This document shows, piece by piece, positions 1 to 8,650 of a DNA stretch of 34,873 nt. The stretch is from SFHK01 sp964554795 (lineage in GTDB: Bacteria > Bacillota > Clostridia > Christensenellales > Aristaeellaceae), in the NCBI GenBank assembly GCA_964554795.1, contig CAZKQB010000036.1, forward strand, positions 1 to 34,873, in the 5' to 3' direction. Under the pieces are notes generated by a model. It was not told where the DNA came from. It saw only the letters and a program-made list of their open reading frames with translations, and ran no database searches. The position numbers were made by a program, and so were the translations under genes. Every line of letters starts with the position of its first letter. Within the stretch, counting starts at the first letter, position 1.

Positions 1-336
1 GTTTGGCAGCCGTGAGTGTCGGCGGTTCCTTTGGCCGAGGTCAGCGCTTCCCGCGTATCGGCCTCGTCGTCTGAGCGGAAAACCGTTTGGCAGCCGTGAG
101 TGTCGGCGGTTCCTTCGGCCGAGGTCAGCGCTTCCCGCGAGCCGGCCTCGTCATCTGAGCGGAAAACCGGTCGGAAGCCGTGAGAGTCGGCGGTTCCTTC
201 GGCCGAGGCTGGCGCTTCCCGCATGCCGGCCTCGTCGTCTGAGCGGAAAACCGGTCGGAAGCCGTGAGAGTCGGCGGTTCCTTTGGCCGAGGTCAGCACT
301 TCCCGCCAGCCGGTCTTATAACGCAGGCGGGGATCC
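1..336 (-). repeat. 84-bp in-frame tandem repeat, four copies visible
   Basis: Copies begin at 1, 85, 169 and 253 with an exact 84-bp period (28 codons). The fourth decays near 310-336. Copies differ by scattered point changes and no indels, so the reading frame of the U32-like gene is kept. Two sub-families are visible: GTTTGGCAGCC starts copies 1-2 and GGTCGGAAGCC starts copies 3-4. The array continues beyond the window. Confidence 0.9.
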
Positions 337-1178
337 TTGCGGCGGCGGTTCAGCTGAATGCCGAGAATCGGCGTGAGGCGGGATTGCCGGGTGAGCGCAA
401 GCGCGCCCAGATCGTTTACGCAGAGCTCGTCGGCGTCTGTGGCATCAAGGCAGGCAAGCAGGCGTTCCGTTTCAGAAACGGCGTTTTCAGAGACCGGCGG
501 AAGGACGATTGTGACAGATAGTCCCTGCTCCTTCGCCCGCGCGAGCAGCGCGGAAAGCAGTGGCCTGTCCGGGAACAGCCGCGGACAGCATGCGTTCCCG
601 ATGTATATACGCCCGGCGGGGCGAGCGAAGACGGGCAGGCCCGCCGTGGCCTGTCGCTGAAACGCGTCGAGCGGCAGGGAGAGAAAGCGCTCGTATGCCG
701 TGAAATTGTCTGCCGTCAACGCGAGCGTCCAGTCTCCGGGCAGCGAAAACGCGCCCGCGCCGCGCAGCCATGCTGCCCTCTGCTCGACAAAGCTGCGCGC
801 GGTCGTTTCCGCATAGGGACAGCCGGTGAGCGCGTGGGCGAGGTATTCGTCGTCGCCCAGCGCCTTCAGACGGAGATAGCCTGCATACAGCCGCAGCACC
901 CGGCGCGCCTCTTCCGCAAAGGCGGGACAGGATATGTCCACCGTGCGCAAAACGCCCAGACGCGTGTGCTCCTCGCGGGAGACTGTCCATCCGTCCAGCG
1001 GACAATCGCGGTAGGATGCGAGGTCGCCAGCCAGAAAGCGTACGGACAACGAGAAAAGCGGCTGAGCATCATGCGTGCGCAGCCGCAGCTGCCGGTCGGA
1101 TAGGCCGGTCAATGTGGCGGTCTCGCCGTTTGCCGTGCAGAGGGCGAGACCATAGGGCAGGTCTTCGATTATTTGCAT
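1..1178 (-). CDS. U32-peptidase-like protein with tandem-repeat C-terminus (3' end off window)
   Basis: The frame is open from ATG 1178 to the window edge, so at least 392 residues, with no stop. Residues about 1-280 form an ordinary domain. The stretches IYIGNACCPRLFPD and DELCVNDLGAL resemble the C-terminal part of U32-family (COG0826) proteins, where a short strand, a 'GN.xC' turn and a 'VND.G' strand recur; this is recognition by pattern and not certain. From about residue 281 the protein becomes a run of 28-residue repeats (TSAEGTADSHGF then PVFRSDDEAG) with only a few substitutions per copy. The start overlaps the last 10 bases of the DUF4091 gene, so the two are probably translated together. 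True length and C-terminus are unknown. It could instead be an uncharacterised protein with only structural similarity to U32. Confidence 0.6.
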   Translation of the reverse strand, partial: MQIIEDLPYGLALCTANGETATLTGLSDRQLRLRTHDAQPLFSLSVRFLAGDLASYRDCPLDGWTVSREEHTRLGVLRTVDISCPAFAEEARRVLRLYAGYLRLKALGDDEYLAHALTGCPYAETTARSFVEQRAAWLRGAGAFSLPGDWTLALTADNFTAYERFLSLPLDAFQRQATAGLPVFARPAGRIYIGNACCPRLFPDRPLLSALLARAKEQGLSVTIVLPPVSENAVSETERLLACLDATDADELCVNDLGALALTRQSRLTPILGIQLNRRRKDPRLRYKTGWREVLTSAKGTADSHGFRPVFRSDDEAGMREAPASAEGTADSHGFRPVFRSDDEAGSREALTSAEGTADTHGCQTVFRSDDEADTREALTSAKGTADTHGCQ

Positions 1179-2824
1179 GAAGCGGCCTTTTCAATTTCGG
1201 CGTTCACGCGGCGGCGCAGGTCGGTCAGGTAGGATGCGGCGATCGGGTAGCGGTCGAACTCGATGGGCTCGATGCCGTCCTCCACCAGCTTCATGGTAAA
1301 TTCGCGGCCCTTCAGCTCCTCCAAAAGGCTCAGCGCGCGCAGGTCGTTCATGGCCTCGTCCATGCTCATCAGGCGGATGGTCTCGATGGGCGCGAGGTCC
1401 TTGCCGGGATAGACGATATAGCAGTCGCCCGCAGGCGAGAAGCCGTCGCCGTCGGTGGTGAGGAACGGGTTCACCGTATACTCGGAGAACTGGGCGTTAT
1501 AGAAGTTGTAGCCCCACTGCAGGAAGCCCGCGATGCGGTACTTATACAGCTGCACGCCCAGAATGCGCGTGCGCGCCGACGGCATGGCGACGAAGGCGTT
1601 GGATACGTCCTTATACTGGCTGATGCAGTAGTACGTCCACAGGTTCGGGATGTTTTCCTCTAAGAACGGGCGAATGTGGTTGCTCGCGGGCACAGGATGC
1701 TCCACCGCGCCGCTCTTGTACAGGTTGATGTCCGAAAGCGCGTCCATGATCGTGAAGCCCTCCAGATACGGCTTCACGGCGCAGCGCGCCTTCATATAGT
1801 TGTCCAGGTGTGCAAGGCCGGGCTCGTCCGAGATGTGGAAGAGCGCGCGGTCGCGGATTCCCATGCGGTCAAGCTCTGCAGTCAGCGCCGTAAGATAGCT
1901 CTGAAGGAAGCGCACATAGTCCTCGCCGGTGGCGTCGGTTTCCCAGCCGAAGATGCGCTTTTCCTCGCCGTTCACGCGCGCGACGATCTTCGGCGCGTGC
2001 TCTGCGCCCCACTGCGTGAACAGGTGCGCCATTTCGAAGTATTCCACGCCCGCGCGGCGGCACATTTCCACCCAGCGGTGAAGCCGTTCAAAGCCGAAGG
2101 CGTAGGAGCCGTCCTTCACCTCCACGTCCACCAGCTGGCAGGTACGGCGCTCGCCGCCCACGCGCGTGTCCAGCGGCGGGGTGTGAATGGGCGTGAGAAT
2201 GCAGTTGATGCCGCGCTTTACTGCGGTGCGCACAAAGTTTTCGCAGGCAGTCCAGAAGTCCTCGCTGAACATTTCCGTGCGGTAGCTGTCGCACAGCGCG
2301 TCGCAGTGGAACCACTGGGTGCGAATCAGCCTCTGCGCGGGCAGGCGCACATCCATGCGGCGGTACACGGCGGTTTTGGATGCCAGTCGATTGCCGTCCA
2401 TGTCCTCCAGAATGATTTCAATGGGATATTCGCCGGCGGGGAAATCCTCGTCTGCCTCAATGGTGAACCACGCCGCCTCCCAGTGATTGCTCCACGTGCG
2501 GAAGCGGTCGAACTCCACCTCGGTCAGCGCGTCGGGGTACAGCCCCGGCTCCCTGCGCAGATAGTTGTCGTCCGCGTCCGGGAAGGTCGGTAACAAAACG
2601 GGCACATAGCGCACGCGGCGCACGTGCAGATGCTTTTCGATGGGCGATACGATGTGCAGGCGCACGTATTCGCGCGCGGGCAGCGCATCCATCGTTTTCC
2701 ACGCCGCCTGAAAGGATACGCTTTCGTTCAGAAAGCCCTCGATGCGGCCGTCGAATGCGCGCGGCTCCTCGTCCGGGAAAATCTTCTCCAGCGAGGATAC
2801 CAGAAGCAGCTTTACGTTTATCAT
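1169..2824 (-). CDS. DUF4091 / GH123-like putative glycoside hydrolase
   Basis: A 551-residue protein with no signal peptide, so probably cytoplasmic. An N-terminal beta-rich region (about 1-160) precedes a barrel-like domain. HISDEP at about residues 328-333 matches the acidic pair seen in GH123-like and DUF4091 proteins, where Asp-Glu forms the active site. Downstream blocks such as LQWGYNFYNAQ fit the same family. The sugar substrate cannot be read from the sequence; known GH123 enzymes act on N-acetylhexosaminides. The start lies 4 bp after the whiA stop, with GAGAGGGGG upstream, which indicates operon translation. Family placement is fairly secure; activity is inferred. Confidence 0.75.
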   Translation of the reverse strand: MINVKLLLVSSLEKIFPDEEPRAFDGRIEGFLNESVSFQAAWKTMDALPAREYVRLHIVSPIEKHLHVRRVRYVPVLLPTFPDADDNYLRREPGLYPDALTEVEFDRFRTWSNHWEAAWFTIEADEDFPAGEYPIEIILEDMDGNRLASKTAVYRRMDVRLPAQRLIRTQWFHCDALCDSYRTEMFSEDFWTACENFVRTAVKRGINCILTPIHTPPLDTRVGGERRTCQLVDVEVKDGSYAFGFERLHRWVEMCRRAGVEYFEMAHLFTQWGAEHAPKIVARVNGEEKRIFGWETDATGEDYVRFLQSYLTALTAELDRMGIRDRALFHISDEPGLAHLDNYMKARCAVKPYLEGFTIMDALSDINLYKSGAVEHPVPASNHIRPFLEENIPNLWTYYCISQYKDVSNAFVAMPSARTRILGVQLYKYRIAGFLQWGYNFYNAQFSEYTVNPFLTTDGDGFSPAGDCYIVYPGKDLAPIETIRLMSMDEAMNDLRALSLLEELKGREFTMKLVEDGIEPIEFDRYPIAASYLTDLRRRVNAEIEKAASCK

Positions 2825-2828
2825 GGGT

Positions 2829-3773
2829 TCAATCCCCCTCTCTCAGGTTTCTTGCCATTTCGCTCAGTCGGCGCAGCCGGTTGTTTACGCCCGACTTGCC
2901 GATGGGCGGCGAGCACATTTCGCCCAGCTCATACAGCGTGGCCTCCGGGTCGTTCAGCCGCAGGCGGGCGATTTCCAGAAGCGGCGGCGGCAGCGCCTCC
3001 AGCCCCAGCTTCTCCTCGATCAGCTCAATGTCGTCAATCTGTGCCTGCGCGGAGCGGAGCGCGCGCTCGATGTTGTTGCTGTCGCAGTTGGTCAGCCGGT
3101 TTGCCTGATTGCGCAGCTGCTTGATGATGCGCGTGTTCTCCAGCTTCATCATGGCCGCATGCGCGCCGATGACGGTGAGAAATGTGGAAATATCCTCTGC
3201 GCCCTTCAGATAGGCCACATACTGCGCCCGGCGCGGACTGACCCCGGCGGACAGCTCGTATTCGCGCATCAGCGCCGCCACGGCGTTCGCCGCCTCCTCG
3301 CTTCCGGCGGAGAGGAACACGGCGTATTCCTTGTCCGGCCGCGAGGTGCTTCCGGCGATCAGGAACGCGCTTTTGAGAAACGCAGCCCGGCAGCAGCCGC
3401 GCGAAACCAGCGCCTCCGCAGGCGCCACTCGCACGCCGAACAGCGCGCTCTCGTCCGTGAGCATGAGATTTTCCATGATTTCCGCCACCCGGCTTTCCGG
3501 AAAGCTCAGCTCATAGCGCGTGCTTTCGCCCATCCGCGCCGATTTTGCCGTGCGAATCTCGCACGAAATGCCAAAGTGCTTTTTGATCAGCGCGAAATAA
3601 TAGCGCGAAACGGAGTTGTGCGGCGTAGACAGGCACAGCGCGTACCGTCCGCGCCCGCGAAACGAAATCCCGCCGGACAGGATCAGCGCCGCCGCCAGCT
3701 CGGCGCGGGCGCAGCAGTCCCATAAGCACTCCGTGCGAATCAGCTCGCCCCGAATATCCTCAGAAAACGACAA
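2829..3773 (-). CDS. whiA: WhiA sporulation/cell-division regulator homologue
   Basis: A 314-residue protein beginning MSFSEDIRGEL, typical of WhiA. It has the N-terminal LAGLIDADG-like region (AALILSGGISF, CLSTPHNSVSRYYFALIKKHFG) and a C-terminal helix-turn-helix block (NRLTNCDSNNIER, ATLYELGEMCSPPIGKSGVNNRLRRL). WhiA binds DNA and influences sporulation or cell division in Gram-positive bacteria. The start is TTG at 3773, six bases after GGGAGGG; no ATG fits the conserved N-terminus. In Clostridia whiA usually follows rapZ and yvcK downstream of murB. Here only a repeat array with an unresolved gap lies between murB and whiA. Confidence 0.93.
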   Translation of the reverse strand: MSFSEDIRGELIRTECLWDCCARAELAAALILSGGISFRGRGRYALCLSTPHNSVSRYYFALIKKHFGISCEIRTAKSARMGESTRYELSFPESRVAEIMENLMLTDESALFGVRVAPAEALVSRGCCRAAFLKSAFLIAGSTSRPDKEYAVFLSAGSEEAANAVAALMREYELSAGVSPRRAQYVAYLKGAEDISTFLTVIGAHAAMMKLENTRIIKQLRNQANRLTNCDSNNIERALRSAQAQIDDIELIEEKLGLEALPPPLLEIARLRLNDPEATLYELGEMCSPPIGKSGVNNRLRRLSEMARNLREGD

Positions 3774-3828
3774 GCTATTCCCTCCCGAATCCGCAGATAA
3801 AAGCGCCTTCCCCCCGCGCCGCCATGCC

Positions 3829-4774
3829 GGTTCCCCGCCGGGAACGCGACTCTCGTCTTCCTACCGAGCACCGCGCGCTCCCGGTCGGCACCGCGCAGCG
3901 TTTGTCGCGGTTAGCTCGTGCCGGGAACGTTTGCATCGGTTCTCCAGCGAGCGCCGCGCGCTCTCCCCCGAAACCGCGCAGCGTCCGCCGCGGTTAGCTC
4001 GTGCCGGGAACGTTTGCATCGGTTCCTCCGTCGAGAGCCGCGTGCGTTCCCCCCGAAACTGCGCAGCGTTCGCTGCGGTTATTCCGTGCCGGGAACGCCT
4101 TGCATCGGTTCATCCNNNNNNNNNNNNNNNNNNNNNNNNNNNNNNNNNNNNNNNNNNNNNNNNNNNNNNNNNNNNNNNNNNNNNNNNNNNNNNNNNNNNN
4201 NNNNNNNNNNNNNNNCCTCCGGTCGGAACCGCGCAGCGTTCGCTGCGGTTATTCCGTGCCGGGAACGCCTTGCATCGGTTCATCCGACGAGTACCGCACG
4301 CTCCTCCGGTCGAAACCGCGCAGCGTTCGCTGCGGTTATTCCGTGCCGGGAACGCCCGCATCGGCTCCTCCGACGAGTGCCACGCACTCCTCCGGTCGGA
4401 ACCGCGCAGCGTTCGCTGCGGTTATTCCGTGCCGGGAACGCCTTGCATCGGTTCATCCGACGAGTACCGCGCGCTCCTCCGGTCGGAACCGCGCAGCGTT
4501 CGCTGCGGTTATTCCGTGCCGGGAACGCCTGCATCGGCTCCTCCGACGAGCGCCGCGAGCTCACCCGAAACCGCGCAGCGTCCGCCGCGGTTAGCTCGTG
4601 CCGGGAACATTTGCATCGGTCCTCCAACGAGTGCCGCGCTCTCCCCCGGAACCGCGCAGTATCGCTGCGGCAAATCCTCGTCAGAAACGTTTGCATCGTT
4701 TTTTCCGCCGAGCGCCGCACGCTCCTCCGGTCGAAACCGCGCAGCGTTCGCTGCGGTTATTCCGTGCCGAGGAT
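3829..4774 (-). repeat. Tandem array of 81-87-bp hairpin units, seeded at the murB 3' end
   Basis: This fills the 983-bp murB-whiA gap. Ten hairpin cores are visible on the + strand at 3891, 3974, 4059, 4229, 4316, 4402, 4489, 4571, 4652 and 4737. Spacings are 83, 85, [gap], 87, 86, 87, 82, 81 and 85, so mostly not multiples of three and not a coding repeat. Type A units fold as GCAGCG-TT-CGCTGC inside AACC/GGTT. Type B units (3891, 3974, 4571) use AACCGCG/CGCGGTT instead, so the sequence differs but the stem stays. The last unit covers the final codons and stop of murB. I found no supported gene here; long open frames on both strands are shadows of GC-rich repeats. Confidence 0.88.
4116..4215. 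other. Assembly gap (100 N) inside the murB-whiA array
   Basis: Exactly 100 N, a conventional placeholder, flanked on both sides by the same repeat unit. The true length is unknown, so more repeats or genes could lie here. Confidence 0.95.
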
Positions 4775-5665
4775 GCGCACCTCGGGCTCCAGACGGACGC
4801 CGCTATGCTCGAATACGCGGGCCTGAATGAGGCGGATGAGGGCGAGGACGTCGCCCGCGGTTGCGCCCGCGTCGTTTACCACGAAGCCCGCATGCTTTTC
4901 GGAGACGGACGCGCCGCCGACGCGCAGACCCTTCAGGCCGGCCTGCTCGATCAGCGCGCCGGCGAAATACCCCTCCGGGCGCTTGAACGTGCTGCCTGCG
5001 CTGGGCAGGCTCAGCGGCTGCTTGTCGCGGCGGCGGGCGTTCAAGTCGTCCATCCTTGCCTGTATGGCCTCCCTCTCTCCCGCCGTCAGGCGGAAGGTGG
5101 CCTCGGTCACGATCAGCCCGCGCGAAAGCGCGGCGCTTTCGCGGTAGCCCAGCGCCATTTCGGCGGGCGTGAGCGCGGAGACGATTCCGGTCTCGGGATC
5201 GAGCGCGCGGCAGCTCTCGAACACGTCCGACAGCTGTCCGCCGTACGCGCCCGCGTTCATCGCCATGCCGCCGCCCACACTGCCGGGAATGCCGGAGGCA
5301 AACTCCAGCCCGGTCAGCGAGGCATCGCGCGCCGCCGCCGCCACGCGGGACAGAAGCGCGCCTGCCTGCGCCGTAATCCGGCTGCCGTCCACGGAGACCT
5401 CCGAGAACGTCTCGCCTAGCCGTATCGTCAGGCCGGGCAGGCCGCCGTCCAGCACCAGAAGGTTGCTTCCGTTGCCGATGATGCGCGCAGGCACGCCCGC
5501 GCTTCGCGCCGCTTCAACGGCGAACAACAGCTGCTTCTCGCTTGCGGGAGAAAACAGAATTTCGGCCGGGCCGCCCACGCGCAGCGTCGTATGCCGCGCC
5601 ATCGGCTCGTGCTCCAGCACCTGCGCAGGCGTCGAGGCCCGGCGCAGCGTTTCGGCAAGATTCAT
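4757..5665 (-). CDS. murB: UDP-N-acetylenolpyruvoylglucosamine reductase
   Basis: A complete 302-residue MurB, the FAD- and NADPH-dependent second step of UDP-MurNAc synthesis for peptidoglycan, acting in the cytoplasm. Visible motifs are RHTTLRVGGPAE, GNGSNLLVLDGG, SGIPGSVGGGMAMNAGAYGG, the catalytic-serine loop PSAGSTFKRPEG, and LEPEVRILG with the C-terminal Glu. ATG 5665 is preceded by GGAGG in the 12-bp gap after the upstream gene. Immediately after TAA comes a CGCAGCG-AA-CGCTGCG hairpin that is also the core of the downstream array. Co-transcription with an acyltransferase pair suggests a cell-envelope operon. Confidence 0.97.
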   Translation of the reverse strand: MNLAETLRRASTPAQVLEHEPMARHTTLRVGGPAEILFSPASEKQLLFAVEAARSAGVPARIIGNGSNLLVLDGGLPGLTIRLGETFSEVSVDGSRITAQAGALLSRVAAAARDASLTGLEFASGIPGSVGGGMAMNAGAYGGQLSDVFESCRALDPETGIVSALTPAEMALGYRESAALSRGLIVTEATFRLTAGEREAIQARMDDLNARRRDKQPLSLPSAGSTFKRPEGYFAGALIEQAGLKGLRVGGASVSEKHAGFVVNDAGATAGDVLALIRLIQARVFEHSGVRLEPEVRILGTE

Positions 5666-5677
5666 GCGCCCATCCTC

Positions 5678-6883
5678 CTATCCGGCAATATCGTAGGTGA
5701 AATCGCGCAGCGTTTGCTGGCTGTAGGCGAAAATCACGATGTCAGGGTTTACCTTGTCCACGCATTCCTCCATCGTAAGGCTCGTGGAGCGCAGATCGAC
5801 CGCGTACACGTCGCGAATCGTCAGCCCCAGAAACGCGCCCAGCGGCGTGCCGTAGCTGTCCTTAAATACCAGCGCCGTCAGGGGCGCGCCGTCCTCGTTG
5901 TGAATGTGGGTCTGCGCGAGGTAGGTGGAGTAGATGTAATAGGCCTTTTCGCTGTAGCCGCTGTCCGGGTCGCGGGCGAGGTTGTCCTCGTTGATCACGG
6001 CCTCGCGGAAGCTGCCCTCGCGGCGCACGTCGCTGTTCAGCTCCTCGTAGAGCATATGCGTGTCGTACTTCGGCCAAAGCATGTGAACGTCGTCTGGCGT
6101 CACGTTATTAAAGCCGATCCGGCGGCCGTATTCTCCCATCAGCAGGCGCTCATAGACGATTTCGTCGAAATTCTGAATGTCCAGCCTGTCCGCGTCCAGC
6201 GAAAGCCCCAGCTGCTCGTTCATCGTAAGCGCGGTTTGGCGCGCTGCGGCCAGCGCCATTTTGTGCGACCAGTGCACGTCGCTTTTGTTGATGGCCTCGT
6301 CCATCGTGAGCCCGGAGGCGCGATAGGCATCGCGGCTGTCGGAGACGACCACGCCGCGCGAGCGGAAGCCGGATAGCAGCGCGTCGGCGCATTCAAGGTT
6401 GTTGTCCAGCGTCTTCATGCCGGCAGGCAGCTGTCCGTCCTCATACAGGCCGCTGTGGCAGTAGGAAAACACGGTGTCAATACCCTTCTCCGCCTTCAGC
6501 TTTTCGGCAAAGGTTGCCAGCTCCTCCATTTTGTCGGTGGTAAAATCGCCGGTGAACAGTCCGTAGTACGCGCCGCATTTCAGCTTCACCATGTCGTTTC
6601 CGCCAATGGAGATGATTTTCATGCCCGCAGTCAGCTGAAACGCCGCGTTCAGCTGCCGGATTGGATTGCGCAGGAACAGTCGGCTGGTCACGTTTTCCGA
6701 CAGCTTGGCAATGCGCGCGGAGATGTTGTCAAACACCGTGGCGTTTCGGGGCATCAGATCCTTGTAGCTCACGAAAAACCCGTAGGCATAGTTCCTGCCG
6801 TACTGAACCATGGTTCCGATGAAGATTACCGCGATTGCCAGAAGAAGCACCGCGGTCAGAATGCGGTTGATTTGCTTTCTCAT
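5678..6883 (-). CDS. DHHW/AlgJ-like SGNH-type protein, partner of MBOAT acyltransferase
   Basis: A 401-residue protein with one N-terminal membrane anchor (ILTAVLLLAIAVIFIGTMV, about 8-26) and an extracytoplasmic domain. The DVHWSHKMA block matches the DHHW/AlgX-AlgJ motif, and FKDSYG near the C-terminus fits an SGNH-like serine region. Such proteins move acyl, usually acetyl, groups onto extracellular glycans after an MBOAT protein passes them through the membrane. The start at ATG 6883 is 10 bp after the MBOAT stop, with GAGGG upstream; longer forms in this frame run back into the MBOAT gene. Target glycan is unknown. Neighbouring murB makes a wall or wall-linked polymer plausible. Confidence 0.82.
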   Translation of the reverse strand: MRKQINRILTAVLLLAIAVIFIGTMVQYGRNYAYGFFVSYKDLMPRNATVFDNISARIAKLSENVTSRLFLRNPIRQLNAAFQLTAGMKIISIGGNDMVKLKCGAYYGLFTGDFTTDKMEELATFAEKLKAEKGIDTVFSYCHSGLYEDGQLPAGMKTLDNNLECADALLSGFRSRGVVVSDSRDAYRASGLTMDEAINKSDVHWSHKMALAAARQTALTMNEQLGLSLDADRLDIQNFDEIVYERLLMGEYGRRIGFNNVTPDDVHMLWPKYDTHMLYEELNSDVRREGSFREAVINEDNLARDPDSGYSEKAYYIYSTYLAQTHIHNEDGAPLTALVFKDSYGTPLGAFLGLTIRDVYAVDLRSTSLTMEECVDKVNPDIVIFAYSQQTLRDFTYDIAG

Positions 6884-6893
6884 CGCTCTGCCC

Positions 6894-8303
6894 TCAGAAA
6901 TTGAAGTAGATAAACGGGTTGTAGCTGCCGGAGAGCACATAGGTGAACGCCAGCGCCGTCGCCGCCAGCAGGCAAACGCCCAGCACCGGCTCCAGAAGCC
7001 ACCCTGGCACGCGCACCCTCCTGCGCAGCCAGTCGGCCACAGGCAGCGAAAGCACTGCGCCCGATACGAAGAACAGGCCATACTCGCGCAGGAAAACGCC
7101 GGTCAGCGGATTCCACAGGGGCGCGCCGGACAGGCCGAACATCGTTTTATAGAACGCGCCCGCCGCCGAAACGCTTTCGGAGCGGATCAGCACCGTGACG
7201 ACTACCACGGCAAACATCGCATACAGGTGCCCGACGGCGTGCTTCTCCATCCACTTGCCGAGCCCCGTCAGCTTTTCGATGGACAGCACCACGAAAAAGC
7301 CCACGCCCCACAGCACGTATGTCCACTCCGCGCCGTGCCACAGGCCCGTCAGCGCCCACACCACAAACATGTTAAACAGCAGCCGGATTTTCGATTTCAC
7401 GCGGCTTCCGCCCAGCGGGAAGAACACGTAATCGCGGAACCATGTGCACAGGGAAATGTGCCACCGCCGCCAGAACTCCGTAACGGACTTCGAAAGGAAG
7501 GGAAAGGTGAAATTCTCCAGAAAATGAAAGCCGAACATGCGGCCGAGGCCGATGGCCATATCGGAATACCCGGAGAAATCGTAGTATACCTGCATCAGAT
7601 ACGCGGCGGCGGCGTACCAGCTCATGGTCACGGAAAGCTTCTCCGGGCCGAGCGCAAAGATGCGGTCGACAATCAGCGCCAGCGAGTTGGCGAGAATCGC
7701 CTTTTTGCATAGGCCTACCATGAACCGCCGCGCGCCCTCGGTAAAATCGTCCGGCGTCTCCGTGCGCCCCTTGATCTCGGCGGCTACCGTTTCATAGCGC
7801 ACGATGGGGCCCGCGATCAGCTGCGGGAAAAACGATATGTACAGACATACGCCCAGAAAATGCTTCTGTGCCTCTCCGTGGCCGCGGTATACGTCCACAA
7901 TGTAGCTGATGGCTTGAAACGTGAAAAACGATATGCCGATGGGCAGCGCCAGCTGCGGGTCAGGCAGGTGCAGCGAAAACGCGCTGTTCAGGTTGCGAAC
8001 GAAGAACGAAAGGTATTTGAACACCGCCAGCATGCCCACGTCCAGCACAAGCCCCACGACCAGCGCAAGCCTGCACACGCGGGGACGACCCTTGTTATTG
8101 CTGATGATCCGTGCTGCGAGCCAGTTGATGAAGATGCTCGCAAGCATCACCAGCACAAACGTCGGCTCGCCCCACGCGTAGAAGAGTAGGCTCATTACCG
8201 TCAGAACCACGTTTGACAGCGTGCGGTTCCGCCGGCACAGATAGTATAGAATCAGCACAATCGGCAGAAAGAAACATAAAAATTCCGTGCTCGAAAAAAC
8301 CAT
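6894..8303 (-). CDS. MBOAT family membrane O-acyltransferase
   Basis: A 469-residue polytopic protein, AlgI/DltB/PatA-like. Family blocks include FFLPIVLILYYL, LPIGISFFTFQAISYIVDVYRG, FFPQLIAGPIVRY, YYDFSGYSDMAIGLGRMFGF, FWRRWHISL and LTGLWHGAEWTYVLWG with the catalytic His. It accepts an acyl group inside the cell and presents it outside to the partner encoded next. ATG 8303 follows GGGAGGG by a few bases; an upstream extension to 8360 has no such site. It is the first gene after the promoter at 8440-8468 and leads the envelope operon. Confidence 0.93.
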   Translation of the reverse strand: MVFSSTEFLCFFLPIVLILYYLCRRNRTLSNVVLTVMSLLFYAWGEPTFVLVMLASIFINWLAARIISNNKGRPRVCRLALVVGLVLDVGMLAVFKYLSFFVRNLNSAFSLHLPDPQLALPIGISFFTFQAISYIVDVYRGHGEAQKHFLGVCLYISFFPQLIAGPIVRYETVAAEIKGRTETPDDFTEGARRFMVGLCKKAILANSLALIVDRIFALGPEKLSVTMSWYAAAAYLMQVYYDFSGYSDMAIGLGRMFGFHFLENFTFPFLSKSVTEFWRRWHISLCTWFRDYVFFPLGGSRVKSKIRLLFNMFVVWALTGLWHGAEWTYVLWGVGFFVVLSIEKLTGLGKWMEKHAVGHLYAMFAVVVVTVLIRSESVSAAGAFYKTMFGLSGAPLWNPLTGVFLREYGLFFVSGAVLSLPVADWLRRRVRVPGWLLEPVLGVCLLAATALAFTYVLSGSYNPFIYFNF

Positions 8304-8439
8304 GCTTGCCCTCCCGACGTAACGTCTGTTTTTCCACAATACGCCGCCTCGCCGACACACGCCTTCAAAAAAGTCCGCCCCGGCGCCCGCGTATCCATCT
8401 CAAAATTGCCCGCAGGCAGCATTCCTACCTACCCATTTT

Positions 8440-8468
8440 AGTATACCATGTTTTCGGCCTCGCTTCAA
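8440..8468 (-). promoter_or_regulatory. Sigma-A promoter for the MBOAT-murB-whiA operon
   Basis: Minus strand TTGAAG (8468-8463), 17-bp spacer, TATACT (8445-8440). A leader of about 130 nt precedes ATG 8303. I saw no recognisable riboswitch in it. Confidence 0.8.
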
Positions 8469-8525
8469 CCGCAAAAAACCGATTTGCTAAAAGGTTCGCC
8501 TTTCGACAAAAGAAAACCACACAAA

Positions 8526-8552
8526 AAAACGAACCCGCGAAGGGTTCGTTTT
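8526..8552. terminator. Bidirectional intrinsic terminator
   Basis: An 11-bp perfect stem (8526-8536 with 8542-8552), loop GCGAA, A-rich on the left and T-rich on the right. It lies upstream of the MBOAT promoter and downstream of the 8780 gene, so it probably ends the isomerase transcript. A small UUCG-capped hairpin (AAAGG-TTCG-CCTTT) sits nearby at 8490-8503. Confidence 0.8.
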
Positions 8553-8650
8553 CAAGGTTATGCAGGAAAAATGACGGGAAGTCCGTCCGTAGGAAATTCA
8601 TTTCCCGTGCCCGAGTCTGCGCAGAAGGGCTACAGAAAAGTTCCCACAAA

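Noticed and set aside
487..1005. 172-codon minus-strand frame in the U32-like gene
   Set aside because: It is a shadow in another frame of the continuous reading from ATG 1178, which has better composition and joins the 28-residue repeats.
1..4774. The tandem arrays as CRISPR
   Set aside because: There is no alternation of a short fixed repeat with unique spacers; whole units of about 85 bp are repeated with point changes, and no cas gene is nearby.
3616..4830. Long open frames on both strands through the murB-whiA array
   Set aside because: Units of 81-87 bp shift frame from copy to copy, no start signals fit, and the frames overlap whiA and murB in antisense. They stay open because the repeats are GC-rich and lack TA-rich stops.
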